A stretch of 64,000 bases of DNA from Manis javanica (Eukaryota > Chordata > Mammalia > Pholidota > Manidae), in contig NC_133162.1 in assembly GCF_040802235.1 (NCBI RefSeq), forward strand, positions 141,501-205,500. The letters run 5' to 3'. Under the pieces are notes generated by a model. That model ran no database searches, was not told the DNA's origin, and worked only from the letters and a program-made list of their open reading frames with translations. The translations under genes and the position numbers were made by a program. Shown piece after piece: positions 23,801-36,655 of the stretch (positions are counted from its first letter, which is position 1; each line of letters opens with the position of its first letter).

Positions 23801-24589
23801 GGGACAGCCTAAACTGTATGATGTAACTGAAGAAAGCTGCTGTCCCTTGGGAGTCCAGCTTCAAGTCCCTTGGCTGACATGGCGTCAGCACTTGGCTGTG
23901 ACTGGTTGCCAAAGATAATGTCCCCAAACATCCTCTGCGAGCAGTTCCTTAGGGCCCTTGTCGGAGCGCGGTGGGTGGGCTTCGCTCCATGGCAGCGTGG
24001 AAAGCCCAGAGTGACTTGTCCAGTGGCCGCACATGCTGGCAGCCAGGAACCCAGGCCTGACCCTTCTCAGCACACAGGTTCCACTGGAGATGCGCCCAGT
24101 GCAGGGTTGGGGCAAGGGCGCTCTTTCTGGTGCCGTTCAGGGGGAACAGATCCAACTTCCTCCAGCCTCGTGTCCTTTCAAAGGAAGGATAGCCATGCTT
24201 GGTGGCAAAATTCTGACGGCAAGGGAACAGGCTACCTGAGGTGTTGTGCCTGGTGAAGGAGCTGAGATTGCTCCTCTCCAGACCCTGCAGGCGGGAGAGC
24301 CCGGCCAGGGGGCCCTGGACTCAGGCTTCTGTGCTTTGTGCCAGGACCACCCTCAGGGCTCTGGGGTCCTGGTGGTAGTAGTCTAGGCTACCTTTCCCAA
24401 GGCCAGACCACAGGGGCCCCAGGAAACTGACACATCATGTTTTCTAGAGCGGACTTGACGCATCCAGCAAGTTCTGGTCTCATAATTCCTCCCCCAAGAC
24501 AAAGATTTCAGGTTGTGCAAATGCTGTTAGCAACGCAAAACTTTTGGGAGTGGAAACAAAATAGTGAGAGTGGCATCATGGGACTGGGA
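20861..24589. other. Intergenic sequence, no gene recognised
   Basis: GC-richer sequence with many overlapping short frames on both strands, none of which resembles a known protein. No tRNA, repeat array or mobile element is recognised with confidence. Confidence 0.45.
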
Positions 24590-25450
24590 AGGATCATTTT
24601 TAATTTTGAGATGATTTCAGATTTACAGAAGAGGTGAAAAAACAGCAGTTACCTTCTGCTAGCTTCCTGTTTTGCTAAGCTCTCACATTACCTAGCAACA
24701 TCTGGATGTGTCAGCATTAGGATACTAACCTCGCTACGACATTATCTAACTATGTCACAGAACTTATCTGAGCCTCGTCTGTTTCCTATAAATGCCCCTT
24801 TGCAGTCCAGGACCCCTCTTCCCACCTGCCGACGCGCGTCCTTGGGCTCCCTGCCCTTCCTTTACGTTCATGAGCTTGAGACATTTACTGATGACTTATT
24901 TTGCAGAATGACTCTGGCTGGTTTGCCTGATGCCTTCTTGTGCTTGGGTGGAGGTCCTGCGTCACTGGGAAGGGCTCCCCAGGCCACGTGCCCTTCTCCG
25001 TGCTTTGTGATGGGGCACGACGTCCATGTGTCTCCTCCGATGATCTTGGCATTGACCACGGCTGCAGATTCCCCACCAGGAAGCTAATATTTTAGCTTTG
25101 AAATCACGAAGTGTTCTGGGAGAGACAGAGAGACTGTGCCCACATGCCGTGCATCCTTCAACTGCCTCTCACAAATCTCGGCACCACTGGTGGGTCTCAC
25201 GTGGCCGTCACTCTCTAGTGGCGATGTTCTGTTTCCCTCATTCCTCCTGCACCGATTGGAATTCTTCTGTGGGGATGTGCTGCCTCCTCGCCCACTTATT
25301 TGTGCCTCTACATCAGCGTGGATTCACGATGTTTGTTTTATTCTTTGGGATACGATTCAACATAATCATTACTTATTCTTTGCTCAAAACGTTCCTGTTT
25401 TCTCAGTCAGAAACTCTTTCAGGCCGGCTTCTCTAACCTTGACTCATCCT
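24590..25450 (-). mobile_element. Old L1M-type 3' UTR, antisense (tentative)
   Basis: The + strand resembles the reverse complement of an ancient L1 3' region: 'aattttgagatgatttcaga', 'tttacagaagaggtgaaaa', 'atgacttattttgcagaatg' and 'ctggtttgcctgatgcc' in the expected order, then a diverged stretch to about 25.45 kb. No L1 coding sequence adjoins. Family assignment is from memory and the boundaries are approximate. Confidence 0.5.
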
Positions 25451-27587
25451 TCCCTTCTTCCTCCGAGCTTGTGTTCTGGCATACGAGGTGCTCCAGGCTC
25501 ATCGGCATTTCCCTGCCCAGCCCTGGGGTCAGGCACTCCCCAAGGAGCCCTGAGCCTGGATCCTGTCAGTGGGCGTGGGAGACCTGAGACACCCTGTCAC
25601 TGTGTCACCCCCAGGGCCTCCCGACCTCCACCCTCCTCAGAGAGCATCCACGAACCCGAGTAACTGCTAAGTATTTTGCTGGAAACCTATACTTCATCAT
25701 CCCCTATTTGGATACTTAAAATTAATTAGTAGAGAGATAAATATGTTATTCACTTATAAATGACCAATTAGCTGTGTAAGTGCTAAGGAATTTCTGAAGT
25801 GGAAACATAGAACCTACAGCAGGCAATGAATTGCAGTTCCTTGAAATATCCAGGATAGAAACTTGGTTTTGCCCATTGTTAGGAATCATAAGCTAGGCTG
25901 ATGAGTCGCCCAAGTCACCTTCCTAGGTCACCCAGCCTTGGTCCCCCTGGCACAGCAGGTGCTTCTGTTAACCCACTGGGAACGCAGCAGGCCGTGTCTG
26001 AATGTTTTAGGCTCGGGTCACATCTGAAACCAAGTGTGAGCCTGTGGAACTGAAGGCTCCTTTTCCCTCACCCCATTGGTCAGTTGTTAGCTAAGCTGCA
26101 ACGGGCACTGTGCCAAATGCTGGGGCCGTGTCTTCTGGAGCCCTCGGCACAGGACTGGCTGCACAGTGTCACTGAAGAGACATCTACAGGATGAATGAAG
26201 GACATGAGTGTTTGTTTGCGGGGGACTGGCATCTGCACAGCAGTTCATGCACAAGTGTCACACACAGTCATGCTGATGACACCTTGCTTCTGTGGCATGG
26301 AGGCCCTTGCTTCTGTGCTTTGATGGGAATGTTGGGCCATGGGAAGCCACAGGCTGATGGGTGGAAGCCCTCAGAATCTCAGAGAACAGTGAGAAGTGCC
26401 ATCCCATGAACCTGCTCCTCTCCTTGTCTAAAATGTGGCTGTTAGGGCCCTTCCTGTGCTTTGGAGAAGTGGGGTCCCAGTGATGGCCCATGGCTGTTTC
26501 AGGGTGTGGGCCTCCTGGTGTGAATGAGTGCTTACTCCCTTATGGAGTTGGGCACACTCAGGTGCTGGCACACTTGTGTCCTTGCTGCATGTGCTGGTGG
26601 TGGAAGAGGCTGAGACCAGGGCAGGAGGGAGGAGGCGTGGGTGCCCAGGGCTGGAGGCCACAGCCAGGACGGGGGTACATGGCCAGGTGTGGAGGCTCCT
26701 GTCTGTCCAGGAGCAGGTCTCCTCTCTCCTTGCCCCCTTCTTTGCTGTTTTCCTCCCCACTGACCAATGCTGCACACTGTAAGTCTAGTACCTAGTTCTC
26801 TTTGAAACATCAGGTGGATGAGGGCGCGTGGAGACTATTGGGAGTGAATCCAAAGGAAGAAGGACCGCGGACCAGAGAAAAGCCATCATGCCGACCAGAG
26901 GTGCCACTCAGGGGCCTCCAGGTGGGCGCTACAACACCACCTGCAAAAGTACATTGTGGGGATTCGGGCCACGTGGCTGCCTGGATGCCTCCAGTCCTCC
27001 GATATCTCTTTCTAGTCCTTCTCCTCTGCTTTAGATTCTATCAGTGCTCCGGGGCTCTTGACAAGAGGTGATTCGTGTGAGTCTGATGCGGCCTGGAGGT
27101 CTGAGCGCATGTACGTGTTGTGGAGTTAAGGGCTGGTGAGCGGGATCCTCACAACCTTTGGACAAAACATGGGAGAGGAAAGCTCAGGACACACAGGTCA
27201 AGAGTCTGCCCTATCTCTGAACTCACAGCCAATGCCATGCTGGCAGCACCTCAGAAACAGGCAGCTGACCATGGTTCTTCTACATGGCCACAGGAAGTCC
27301 ATCTTCAAAATTTCATCAGAACCTGCAAGAACATGCTTAAGCTTCTGTGAACACCATACTGACAATTGACAATTGCTTCTGTGCTCAACTTCCAGCCCAT
27401 GACATATGGTTCATTGTGGCAAGACCTGGCAATGTGATGGGCATCTTCTCTTTGAGAGAGTGGTTTGTGTTCTGGGAAGAGGTACACACTCTAGTTTTCA
27501 TCCACTCTGTGAATGCCTCCATCTGTCCTACCACATTCTCTTAGCCCACCCACCGTCCACGAGCCCTCCCACATACTTTTCTGTTCC
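25451..27587. other. No gene recognised
   Basis: Non-coding sequence with frames of up to 175 codons that have no recognisable similarity and overlap frames on the other strand. Nothing else seen. Confidence 0.45.
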
Positions 27588-27983
27588 CTTCCATTCATTC
27601 ACCCCTCATCCATTTACCCACCCACCCACCCATCCATCCATCCCTCTATATGTCTACATCTACCTACCCATCCATCCATCCACCCGTCCATCTGTCCATC
27701 TGTCTGTTCATCCGTCCATCCATCCATCATAACATCCATCCATCCATCCATTCCCACATCCTTCCATTCATCCATCCCTCCATCCACCCATCCATCCATC
27801 CGTCTGTCTGTCCATCTGTCCATCCACCCACCCATCCATCCTTCCCTGCATCCATCCATTCATATGTCCATCGCTCCATCCATCCAATCATCTCTCCATC
27901 CATCCATCCATCTATCCCTCCATCCTTCCATCCATCCATCCATCCATCCATCCACCCATCCATCCATCCACCCATCCATCTGT
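27588..27983 (+). repeat. (CCAT)n microsatellite with CTGT/CCAC variants
   Basis: About 400 bases of degenerate tetranucleotide repeat based on CATC/CCAT, broken by variants such as CTGT, CACC and TTC. The + strand is almost purine-free apart from the A of each unit. It creates meaningless Ser/His/Pro-rich frames on the + strand and Trp/Met/Gly/Asp-rich frames on the minus strand, which are not genes. Confidence 0.95.
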
Positions 27984-29247
27984 CAAGTGTCTACAATACG
28001 CATCGGGGTGAGTTCCTTGCTTCAGGAAAGTTAAACTTAACTATATCAGCAAGGGATTTTTAATTTGGAATGTCACTATACCCACCAAATATTGACTTGT
28101 GATTATCCACATGATGAACGGTGAACATAAAGTGAATTTAGAGTCACTGAACTCTGAGTGACCCCAAATGTGCTGCACACATGCACACACAGACACACTG
28201 ACAAGCACTGAGAATTCCCACCATGGAACTGACAGTAATTTCTTTTCTGTAAACAACTGGGCAAGACCTCTGGCCAAGGGGGAGTCCTTCCACTCCCGTG
28301 TGGTGCTGTTTGTCCCCTGCCCCTCACTGGCCTCCCCTTGCAGCAACTCCTCACGGTGTTTCCTGCAGGACCACAAGGAAAGAGGCCATGCTCCGCAGCT
28401 GCCACATGTGGCCTGGCACCTTGCCCAGGCCCCTCTGCTCCATCCCCTGCAGAGGGGACACCTGCACTGTGAGTGGCTGCCTTATGTGCACCATGCTATG
28501 GAGCAGGGAGAGGCCAGGGGCTGCTCTGACTTTTGGTGGAAACAATTCCTGTGGAAGGCATCTATACAGGGCTGCTCATCCTGCAGGGCACATTAAAACC
28601 CCTGGTGGTCCTTTAGGTCACCACTGTTCTCCTCTGGGCAGGAGCTTTGGCTGGGCCCCTTAGTTGGGGACACAGCTAGTTCCCTGTGTCACCCGCAACC
28701 CACAGCTGCATCTGCCCCCATTTCTAATGCCCAGCCCCTTCTCTGCCCTCCCCTGATGATCACCATGGCCCCTCCATCCTCCATGTTTCCGTTCACCTCA
28801 ACCTGCATCCATGAACTTCTGGACATGGCCACTGTCTCCCAAGAGCCTCACAGACTGCCAGGGGCATCTGGGAAAGTGTTACAGCAAAGTGCTGTGTGCA
28901 GAGGCTTTGATGGTGCTGGGGATTCGGGAGACTGTCCCCACAGTCGGATCATGTTTGTGCCATGTTTTCCTCTTTGACTCAAAGTGCATATCTTACTGCC
29001 AGTAGTTCCTGAAAACATCCATTTACTTAAGCTCTACACTTGTTAGATATCAAGCAGACTTCCAGGGCCCCTATCTGTATTGGCGTAGGTTCAAGAATGT
29101 CTAGAGCCCATATTTGTAACAGGAGACACTGCGTGTCAATCTAGATTGGGTTCCCAATACAGGATGGTACCTAATGAACACACTCTGCTTGTGAGGACTT
29201 GGAACTTTCAGCTTCCCTGAGCCAGCCCTTACCTGTAAACAAAATAA
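27984..29247. other. No gene recognised
   Basis: Sequence between the microsatellite and the OR pseudogene. Small frames only, with no recognisable similarity. Confidence 0.45.
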
Positions 29248-30176
29248 TTACAGTTTTTCTGCTAAAAGTGTAAAAACTTTCTTGAGAGCTGCCTTGACAT
29301 CCTTGTTCCTCAGAGTGTCCATGAGAAGGTTCAGAGTGGGGCTCACAGTGGAATAAAGCACAGCCACCACCTTGCGCATCCCGGGGGAGTAGCTGGATCT
29401 GGGGCTCTGGTACATGTAGATGATGGTGGAGTAGTACATGGTGACAGCAATGAGGTGGGAGGAGCAGGTGGATAAGGCTCACCTCTTCCCCTTGGCTGTA
29501 CGCATCTTCAGCATGGTGGAGATGATGAAGCCACAGGACACCGTGGTAAGTAGGAAATACAGCATGGCAAAGATGTCAGCCATAATTGCCATGATATCAT
29601 TCACATACGTGCAGGAACAGGACAGCAGCAGCAGAGGGGGGATCTCACAGAAGAAGTGATCGATCACGTTGGACCCACAGAAGGTCAACCATAAAATCAG
29701 GCAGGCATTGACTCCAGCACCAAGCACGCTGATGCCCCACAAAGCCCCAGCCAGCACCACACACACCCTGGGGCTAATGATGGATCCGTAGTGCAGAGAA
29801 TGGCAGATGGCCAGGTAGCGGTCATAAGCCACGGCGTGAAGGAGCAGTAATTCTGCTGCTAGAGACCACGTCAGGAAGTACACCTGGACCACGCAGCCCC
29901 AGTAAGAGATGCCTCTCTTCTCTGCCACCAGCATCTCAAGCAGCTTGGGCACCACAGTGCTGGCACAGATGACATCAAAAACAGCCAAACTGACCAAGAA
30001 CAAGTACATGGGGATGTGGAGCCTGGAGGTAAAGGTGGTGGCTGCCATAGAGAGGGAATTTCCAGAGAGCGCCATGGTGTACAGGGAGAGAAAGAGGATG
30101 AAGAAGAGAGCCCGGAGCTGTGGTGCTGCTGAGAAACTGCGCATGGTGAACTCTGCCACCACAGCTGGTTTCTCAC
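29248..30176 (-). pseudogene. Olfactory receptor pseudogene, paralogue of the 58-kb receptor
   Basis: Aligns end to end with the intact receptor at 58242-59174 and differs by few changes. Lesions: the ATG is GTG (30174-30176); one base is lost around codons 5-6; a +1 and a -1 change just before MAYDRY cancel out, turning FTAMAYDRY into LHAVAYDRY; one Phe codon is deleted in TM5; and an in-frame TGA at 29479-29481 replaces the Arg codon CGA in the KRRAFSTCSSH motif. After the stop the same frame stays open to a normal C-terminus at 29248. TM7 has also drifted (NLLMDTLRN in place of NPLIYTLRN). Without TM6-TM7 it cannot be a receptor. Confidence 0.92.
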
Positions 30177-31296
30177 GGCCATTGACTAGTCTATTCAGAG
30201 TCTCTCTTCCTCAGCAGCTGATCTGCAAAAGAGTTTGAGGTTAATGGTCAGTATAGGTAGGTCAGGATGCTTTCATATGTCAGAATCTCCCAGAATTTAA
30301 ATAGTTTCTTACTTCACTAGACTCAGGCGTCACCAACTCAAAGGCTCCCCACAGAGAAGTAGGCAGGAGCGCTTACAGCCTCTCCATCCTGCTGCCTGGC
30401 CCAGGGCCACGTCCCCATGGACACCCTCAGACCCATCACAGCATGGTGTCCACCTCACCCCTCCTCACAAGGGGTAATGATCTCCAACATGTGATGTGTG
30501 CCACATCCCTGCTGCAGCTCTTCAGTAAGATGAAGTCTAGTGTCTAGAGTGAGGCCTCAAAGTAGCCACATGTTCCGTCCTGGCCTGGATGTCCAGCCTC
30601 ACCCCCTGCTCCTCTGCCCCCAGACCTACCATCCTTTTCCCTCTGCATGGAACAGACTCTTCCTCTAACCCCTCTGCATCCCCTAGGTTGCTGCCCCACA
30701 CGTTAGCTTCTTCCTCAATGGGTCTCAGACCCTGAAATGGATCGCAACCTCAGATTCAAGGAGGGTGATCTGCTTAGCGGCCTGGGGACTGTTCCTGTGG
30801 GGGCAGGAGGCCAGTGTTCAAGGTAGATGAGCCTGGCAGCAGGAGGGAGAGCTGAGTCACTGCAGGCACACAGACCTGAGGACCAGGCTGGGAGATGCAG
30901 TCAGAACCAGAATAGGAGGGTGTGATGACACCCAGCAGAGGCAATCCAGGAGGTCCTGGAAGCAGGGAGGCACCCACAGGCTGAGGCCCAGGGCCGCCGC
31001 TCAGGAAGGGAGCAGAGCACAGGGGTCTCCCAGCGGTCGGTGCTCCTCTTTCTGCCCCACCAGTTCCCACTCCGGGAGATGCCTGGTCCATCAGGGAGCC
31101 TGCCTGGGACTCCCAAATCAGTCTAGAGGCGTGAACTTCCCCATGACCCTTATCCCAGCTGAGTCTGTGTGGCACTTCAGGCGTGAGCACAATTTCATAT
31201 GTAATATCCGCATGAAATATGATGTATTTCATATTTCTTAATCATGTTTGTTGTCATGAACATAAACACAAAGAAACATCTCAAGAATGAGCTTGT
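30177..31296. other. No gene recognised
   Basis: Upstream region of the OR pseudogene and non-coding sequence up to the next L1. A short stretch near 30240-30270 resembles the region upstream of the 58-kb receptor, consistent with a shared duplicated flank. Confidence 0.4.
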
Positions 31297-33550
31297 AAAT
31301 GACAAGTGGCTCAACATCATACTTAACAGCGAGAAGCTGAAAGCTTTTCTCAAAGATCGGGAACAAGACAGGGATGCCCACTCTCCCCACTGTTATTTAA
31401 CATAGTGCTGGAGGTCCTAGCCATGGCAATCAGACAAAACAAAGAAATACAAGGCATCCAGATTGGTAAAGAAGAAGTCAAACTCACTATTTGCAGATGA
31501 CATGATATTGTACATAAAAAACCCTAAAGACTCCACTTCAAAACTACTAGAACTAATATCTGAATTCAGCAAAGTTGCAGGATACAAAATTAATGCACAG
31601 AAATCTGTTGCTTTCCTATACACTAACAATGAACTAGCAGAAAGAGAAATCAGGAAAACAATTCCATTCACAATTGCATCAAAAAGAATAAAATACCTAG
31701 GAATAAACCTAACCAAGGAAGTGAAAGACCTATACCCTGAAAACTACAAGACACTCTTAAGAGAAATTAAAGAGGACACTAATAAATGGAAACTCATCCC
31801 ATGCTCTTGGCTAGGAAGAATTAATACTGTCAAAGTGGCCATCCTACCTAAAGCAATCTACAAATTCAACACAATCCCTATCAAAATATCAATGGCGTTC
31901 ATCAATGAACTGGAACAAATAGTTCTAAAATTCATATGGAGCCACAAAAGACCCAAGAAGCCAAAGCAATCCTGAGAAGGAAGAATAAAGCAGGGGGTAT
32001 CTTGGTTGCTAATTTCAAGCTCTACTACAAAGCCACAGTAATCAAGACAATTGATACTGGCACAAGAACAGATCCACAGACCAGTGGAACAGAATAGAGA
32101 GCCCAGATATAAACTCAAGTGTATATGGTCAATTAATATATGATGAAGGAGCCATGGGTATATACAATGTGGAAATGACAGCCTCCTCAACAGATGGTGT
32201 TGGCAAAACTGGACAGCTACATGTAAGAGCATGAAACTGGATTATTGTCTAAACCCAAACACCAAAGTAAACTCGAAATCTATCAAAGATTTGAATGTAA
32301 ATCATGAAACCATAAAACTCTTAGAAACAAACACGCAAAAATCTCTTGGACATAAACATGAGCGACTTCTTCATGAACATACCTCCCCACGCAAGGGAAA
32401 CAAAAGCAAAAATGAACAAGTGGGACTATATCAAGCTGAAAAGCTTCTGTACATCAAAGGACACCATCAGTAGAACAAAAAGGCATCCTACAGTATGGGA
32501 GAATATATTCATAAATGACAGATCCGATAAAGGGTTGACATACAAATTATATAAAGAGCTCATGCACCTCAACAAACAAAAAGCAAAAAATCAAATTAAA
32601 AAATGGGCAGAGAAGATGAACAGACACTTCTCCAAATAAGAAATTCAGATGGCCAACAGGCACATGAAAAGATGCTCCACATCTCTGATCATCAGAGAAA
32701 TACAAATTAAAACCACAATGAGATATCACCTCACACCAATTAGGATGGCCAACATCCAAAAGACAAACAACAACAAATGTTGACGAGGATGTGGAGGAAG
32801 GGGAACCCTCCTACACTGCTGGTGGGAATGTAAATTAGTTCAACCATTTTGGAAAGCAGTATGGAGGTTCCTCAAAAAACTCAAAATAGAAATACCATTT
32901 GACCCAGGAATCCCACTTCTAGGAATTTACCCTAGGAATGCAGCCGCCCAGTTTGAAAAAGACATTTGCACCCCTATGTTTACCGCAGCACTATTTACAA
33001 TAGCCAAGAAATGGAAGCAACCTAAGTGTCCATCAGTAGATGAATGGATAAAGATGTGGTACATATACACAATGGAATACTACTCAGCCATAAGAAGAAA
33101 ACAAATCCTACCATTTGCAACAACATGGATGGAGCTAGAGGGTATTATGCTCAGTGAAATAAGCCAGGAGGAGAAAGACAAGTATCAAATGATTTCACTC
33201 ATCTGTGGAGTATAAGAACAAATGAAACACTGAAGGAGCAAAACAGCAGCAGAATCACAGAACCCAAGAATGGACTAACAGTTACCAAAGGGAAAGGGAC
33301 TGGGGAGGATGGGTGGGAAGGGAGGGATAAGGGGGAAAAAGGGGCATTATGATTAGCACACATAATGTCAGGGGTGGACACGGGGAGGGCAGTATATACA
33401 GAGAAGAGAAGTGGTGACTCTATAGCATGTTACTACATTGATGGACAGTGACTGTAATGGGGTGTGTAGTGGGGACTCGATAATGGGGGGGAGTCTAGTA
33501 ACCATAATATTGTTTATGTAATTGTACATTAATGAAAGCAAAAAAAAAAG
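31297..33550 (+). mobile_element. 5'-truncated L1 (reverse transcriptase to 3' tail)
   Basis: Begins inside ORF2 ('caacatcatacttaacagcg') and runs through the reverse-transcriptase motif FADD (about 31488-31502), the C-terminal domain with its Cys/His cluster, the C-terminal [14 protein letters not shown]-like phrase (33055-33095), the 3' UTR and a poly(A) run at 33539-33549. The 3' UTR matches the younger L1 type. The reading frame is broken several times (pieces at 31463-31975, 32231-32473, 32346-32639 and 32976-33215), so it is inactive. No clear target duplication was found. Confidence 0.93.
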
Positions 33551-34419
33551 GACAAAAAAACCCCAGCATTGTGCAAGTTAGCTCCAAGTCAAGCAAAGGC
33601 AGCTGCGATTTTACGATGTGCCCAGTGCTGGTCTGTGGAAGGGAGGGGATTGCCCCTCTCTGCCCTTCTCTCCGCCAGCTTCCTGTTGGCACAGCGGATC
33701 CTGGCTGTGTTGATTCCACTGGCTCCCCTGACTCCCTGTCAGTCATACCAGCACGTTCAGTGCATGACCATCCAGCCTCCCTGGGCTTCTCCTGAGTCAG
33801 GTTTGTCTTCTGTTCCATGCTTGACATCCTGTCCCTTACAGACCCACATTGGGTCATGCTTCCTTGTGGACTGAAGGTTCAGTGCTCATGGCTCAGGCTT
33901 GCCCTGCATCTCTTTTTCTTTTTCCCAGAAGTTAACTGGGGTCAGCTGTGCCCAGCTGGTTGGCATCCATCATGGGGCTGGTAGGAGCCTGGCACCCGTG
34001 TCTGCCTCTCACTCCCATTTCTACCACCTGAAACAAGAGGCAGAAGGCGCCTGGTGCGGGACCCATTCTGGCTCCTCCTTGGCTCTCCTAGAAGCTGACA
34101 CTTCCCTCGCAGGCAGAGCTCACTGAAGCCTCCGTGGGATGGAGGGTGTCTTGGTGCAAACAGAGGGGAGGCGGGCAGCTCTCTGTCCTGCGAGCCTTGT
34201 GGGGTTGCCCAAGCCCATTCATCCAGGCTGTGCCCCACTCTCTGGCAGGAGGGGAGTGCTGCAAGCAGGGAGGCACTCTCGCCTCCTGGAGGCCTTGTCA
34301 GGGCCGGTCTTGGCTGAGGCCCTTGATTCTGAAACACATGTTCAGTTTACAATGGTCACAGAGTGTGCTCGCCCTGCAAAGGAGGACCCCGCACACAATG
34401 TTTGGTTCAGATGTTGCCT
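33551..34419. other. No gene recognised
   Basis: Non-coding sequence downstream of an L1 poly(A) tail. Chance frames only. Confidence 0.45.
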
Positions 34420-34740
34420 TAATACATTCGGGTTGCTAAACAGAACACCACAGACTGGGGGCTTATCAACAACAGACGTTTACTCGCCACGGCCTTGGAG
34501 GAGGGATGCCTGAAACTGAGGCACCACGGACTCCATGTCTGGTGGTCTGGTGAGAGCCAGGAAGGGGCATGGCTCGGGGCCACTGTGCCAGGTTATGGGG
34601 CAGATGAGGGTTCCTCCATGCAGGCAGGGGCTTGTGGGGCTTGACTCTGCCATGGGTGCCGTGGTGGGAGCCTCCAGGACTTCTTATCAGCTTGTCCAAG
34701 TGTGGGGCAGATGGAGGGGGCTCAGTTAGGCTTATAAGTA
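34420..34740 (-). mobile_element. MaLR-type LTR fragment (eroded), reverse orientation
   Basis: The + strand begins 'cattcgggttgctaaacaga', then 'caccacagactgggggctta', 'tcaacaacagacgtttactc' and 'tctggtggtctggtgagagc'. This is the reverse-complement order of an MLT1/MST LTR terminal half. The distal part is too diverged to bound. Confidence 0.6.
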
Positions 34741-36319
34741 GGAAACACCAAAACTGGAGCCAGGCCCCCATTGCAGGGAAGGCAGGCAGAGACTAGCCTG
34801 TTAGCCTCCCATCAGGCCAGTTTTAAACCAGGTTAAACCAGGGGTCCTCTGGGGTGGCAAGTGCCCCCGGCCTCTCACAGGGACACCACAGGCTGAGGGC
34901 AATGATGGCAGGCCAGTTCACAAGTGGGTGTCCACGGGGTCAGGGCTCAGGGTCAGTCCACTGACTGAGGAACAGCAGGTGCTGTGTGGGCGTCTGCTGG
35001 GTGAGATATCTGAGACGCCCCACTGACACAGTGTGACCCGCGGTGGCTGATCTGCATGGCTGCCTGCTGATAAATGGGACGCTTACAATTGAATCATACA
35101 CGTAACAACTTCAGAACATTCAAACCTGGCATGTGGCAGGTGTGATGGAGGGCTGGGGAGCATGTGGCCCAGCATGACAGCGATTCCTTCCTTGGTGGCA
35201 TTCTAGACTCAGTGCGACCCACAGAGGCAGCTGACTGCATCGGGGGTGCAGTCCCACAGGCATGTGATCGATCTTCAGCCACATCCTGGGGAATGCGGTG
35301 TGTCCTCACACTGGAGACACTCTCATGATCTCTATTCTTGTCAAGTGCAGCTGTCTGTTTTACCTCCACCTTGTCAAAAGGCAGGAAGGGTCAGCCAGTA
35401 CATTATTAGGAGAAAGTCTTATGCTTTAACACACGCGATACATGGTCCAGAGAGTGGCGCCTCATTCCCAGCACATGTGCTCTCCGGCTACCTGGGTGCT
35501 CACACCTCTCCACCTCCAGTCCCCATTCCCTGCCCATTTTGGGTCTGTTATCCCAATCTACATGAAGAATGTGTTCGCTCCGAAGGTTTTAACTGTCCTG
35601 AACACAATGAGTAATGTCTCACAGCCAGGAGTGCACCTCCCCCAATCTCCGCACTGACCATCCTGCCACCCCTGTGAGGACCCTTGATGACATGGGACCC
35701 ACCTGGTGACCCAGGGCAATGTCCCTGTCTCAGGGCCCATCCCTGTGTGAGACAACATATCACAGACTCCGTGATCAGGAGGTGCATATCCCTGGGCACA
35801 CTTTCTGGCTCATCTTGCCTTCCCACCCAGTCCTCCACTGGGCACTGCCTGAAACCAACGCTGACAAGCCAATAAACGGGGGTGGGGGGACGCCTCCCCC
35901 TCCCTGAGCCACATCACACCCACACAGCAGAGAAACAGAGGAAAACGTCTGTTCACCTGCTTTGGGGATTTTGGTCTGAGGAACAGTCTAGGAGAATCAT
36001 GAAGTGCCCAAAGGAACAGTAAAAGGCTGGGAGGGAGGCTGGGGCCGCGAGCGTGACCACCTTGTCAGGCAGTGGTGTTTGGCAGCTTGGAGTCTCAGGT
36101 GGCCTCCCCGCTGACAGAGTCCAAAGCTGTGCTCAGCCACTGTGGGTCCTGCTGTCTCCTCCAGGCGAGCACTAGCCAGGGGTAAGAGCACCTTGGAAAG
36201 TCAGTCCTGGCTTAAGAAGCCCCATTCTGATCTGAGCCCCATTTAGCAAAATGGGAAGAGAGGGTTGGTGGGAGCAGGGTGGACAAAGGGAGAGGCCGCG
36301 GCCAGGCCTGTCAGTTCCA
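34741..36319. other. No gene recognised
   Basis: Non-coding sequence between two MaLR fragments. No recognisable gene or repeat. Confidence 0.45.
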
Positions 36320-36655
36320 GCAGCTGTGGCTCATCAACAACCAAAATACGTTTCTCAGAATCTGGAGGCTGGAAGTCCAAGAGCAGGGCCCCGCACAGTG
36401 GGCTTCTGGCAAAAGCCTCTCTCGGGCGGTAGACAGCACCTTGTTGCTGAGTCTTCATGTGACGGAAAGCAAGCTAGCTCGCTCTCCTGTCTCTCCTGAC
36501 AGGGGCACTAATCCCATCATGGAAGCACCACCCTCATGAGTCAATGGCCCCCCAAAGGCCCCACCTCCCAGTTCACTCACACTGGGATTAGGGTTTCACC
36601 ACAGGAATCCAGGAGGACATATCCAGTCTATTGCATTCTACCCTGGCCCCCAAAT
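36320..36655 (-). mobile_element. MaLR-type LTR (MLT1/MST-like), reverse orientation
   Basis: The + strand shows 'tctcagaatctggaggctgg', 'aagtccaagagcagggcc', 'aggggcactaatcccatcat', 'ccctcatgagtcaatggccc' and 'aaaggccccacctcccagtt', the classic reverse-complement order of an MLT1-type LTR. The first terminal segment is missing or diverged. No internal sequence is attached. Confidence 0.8.

Noticed and set aside
25136-25663. 175-codon plus-strand frame
   Set aside because: It overlaps an antisense L1 3' region and has no recognisable protein features.
27513-28063. Long Ser/His/Pro-rich and Trp/Met/Asp-rich open frames
   Set aside because: They are translations of the CCAT microsatellite with no start context or conservation.
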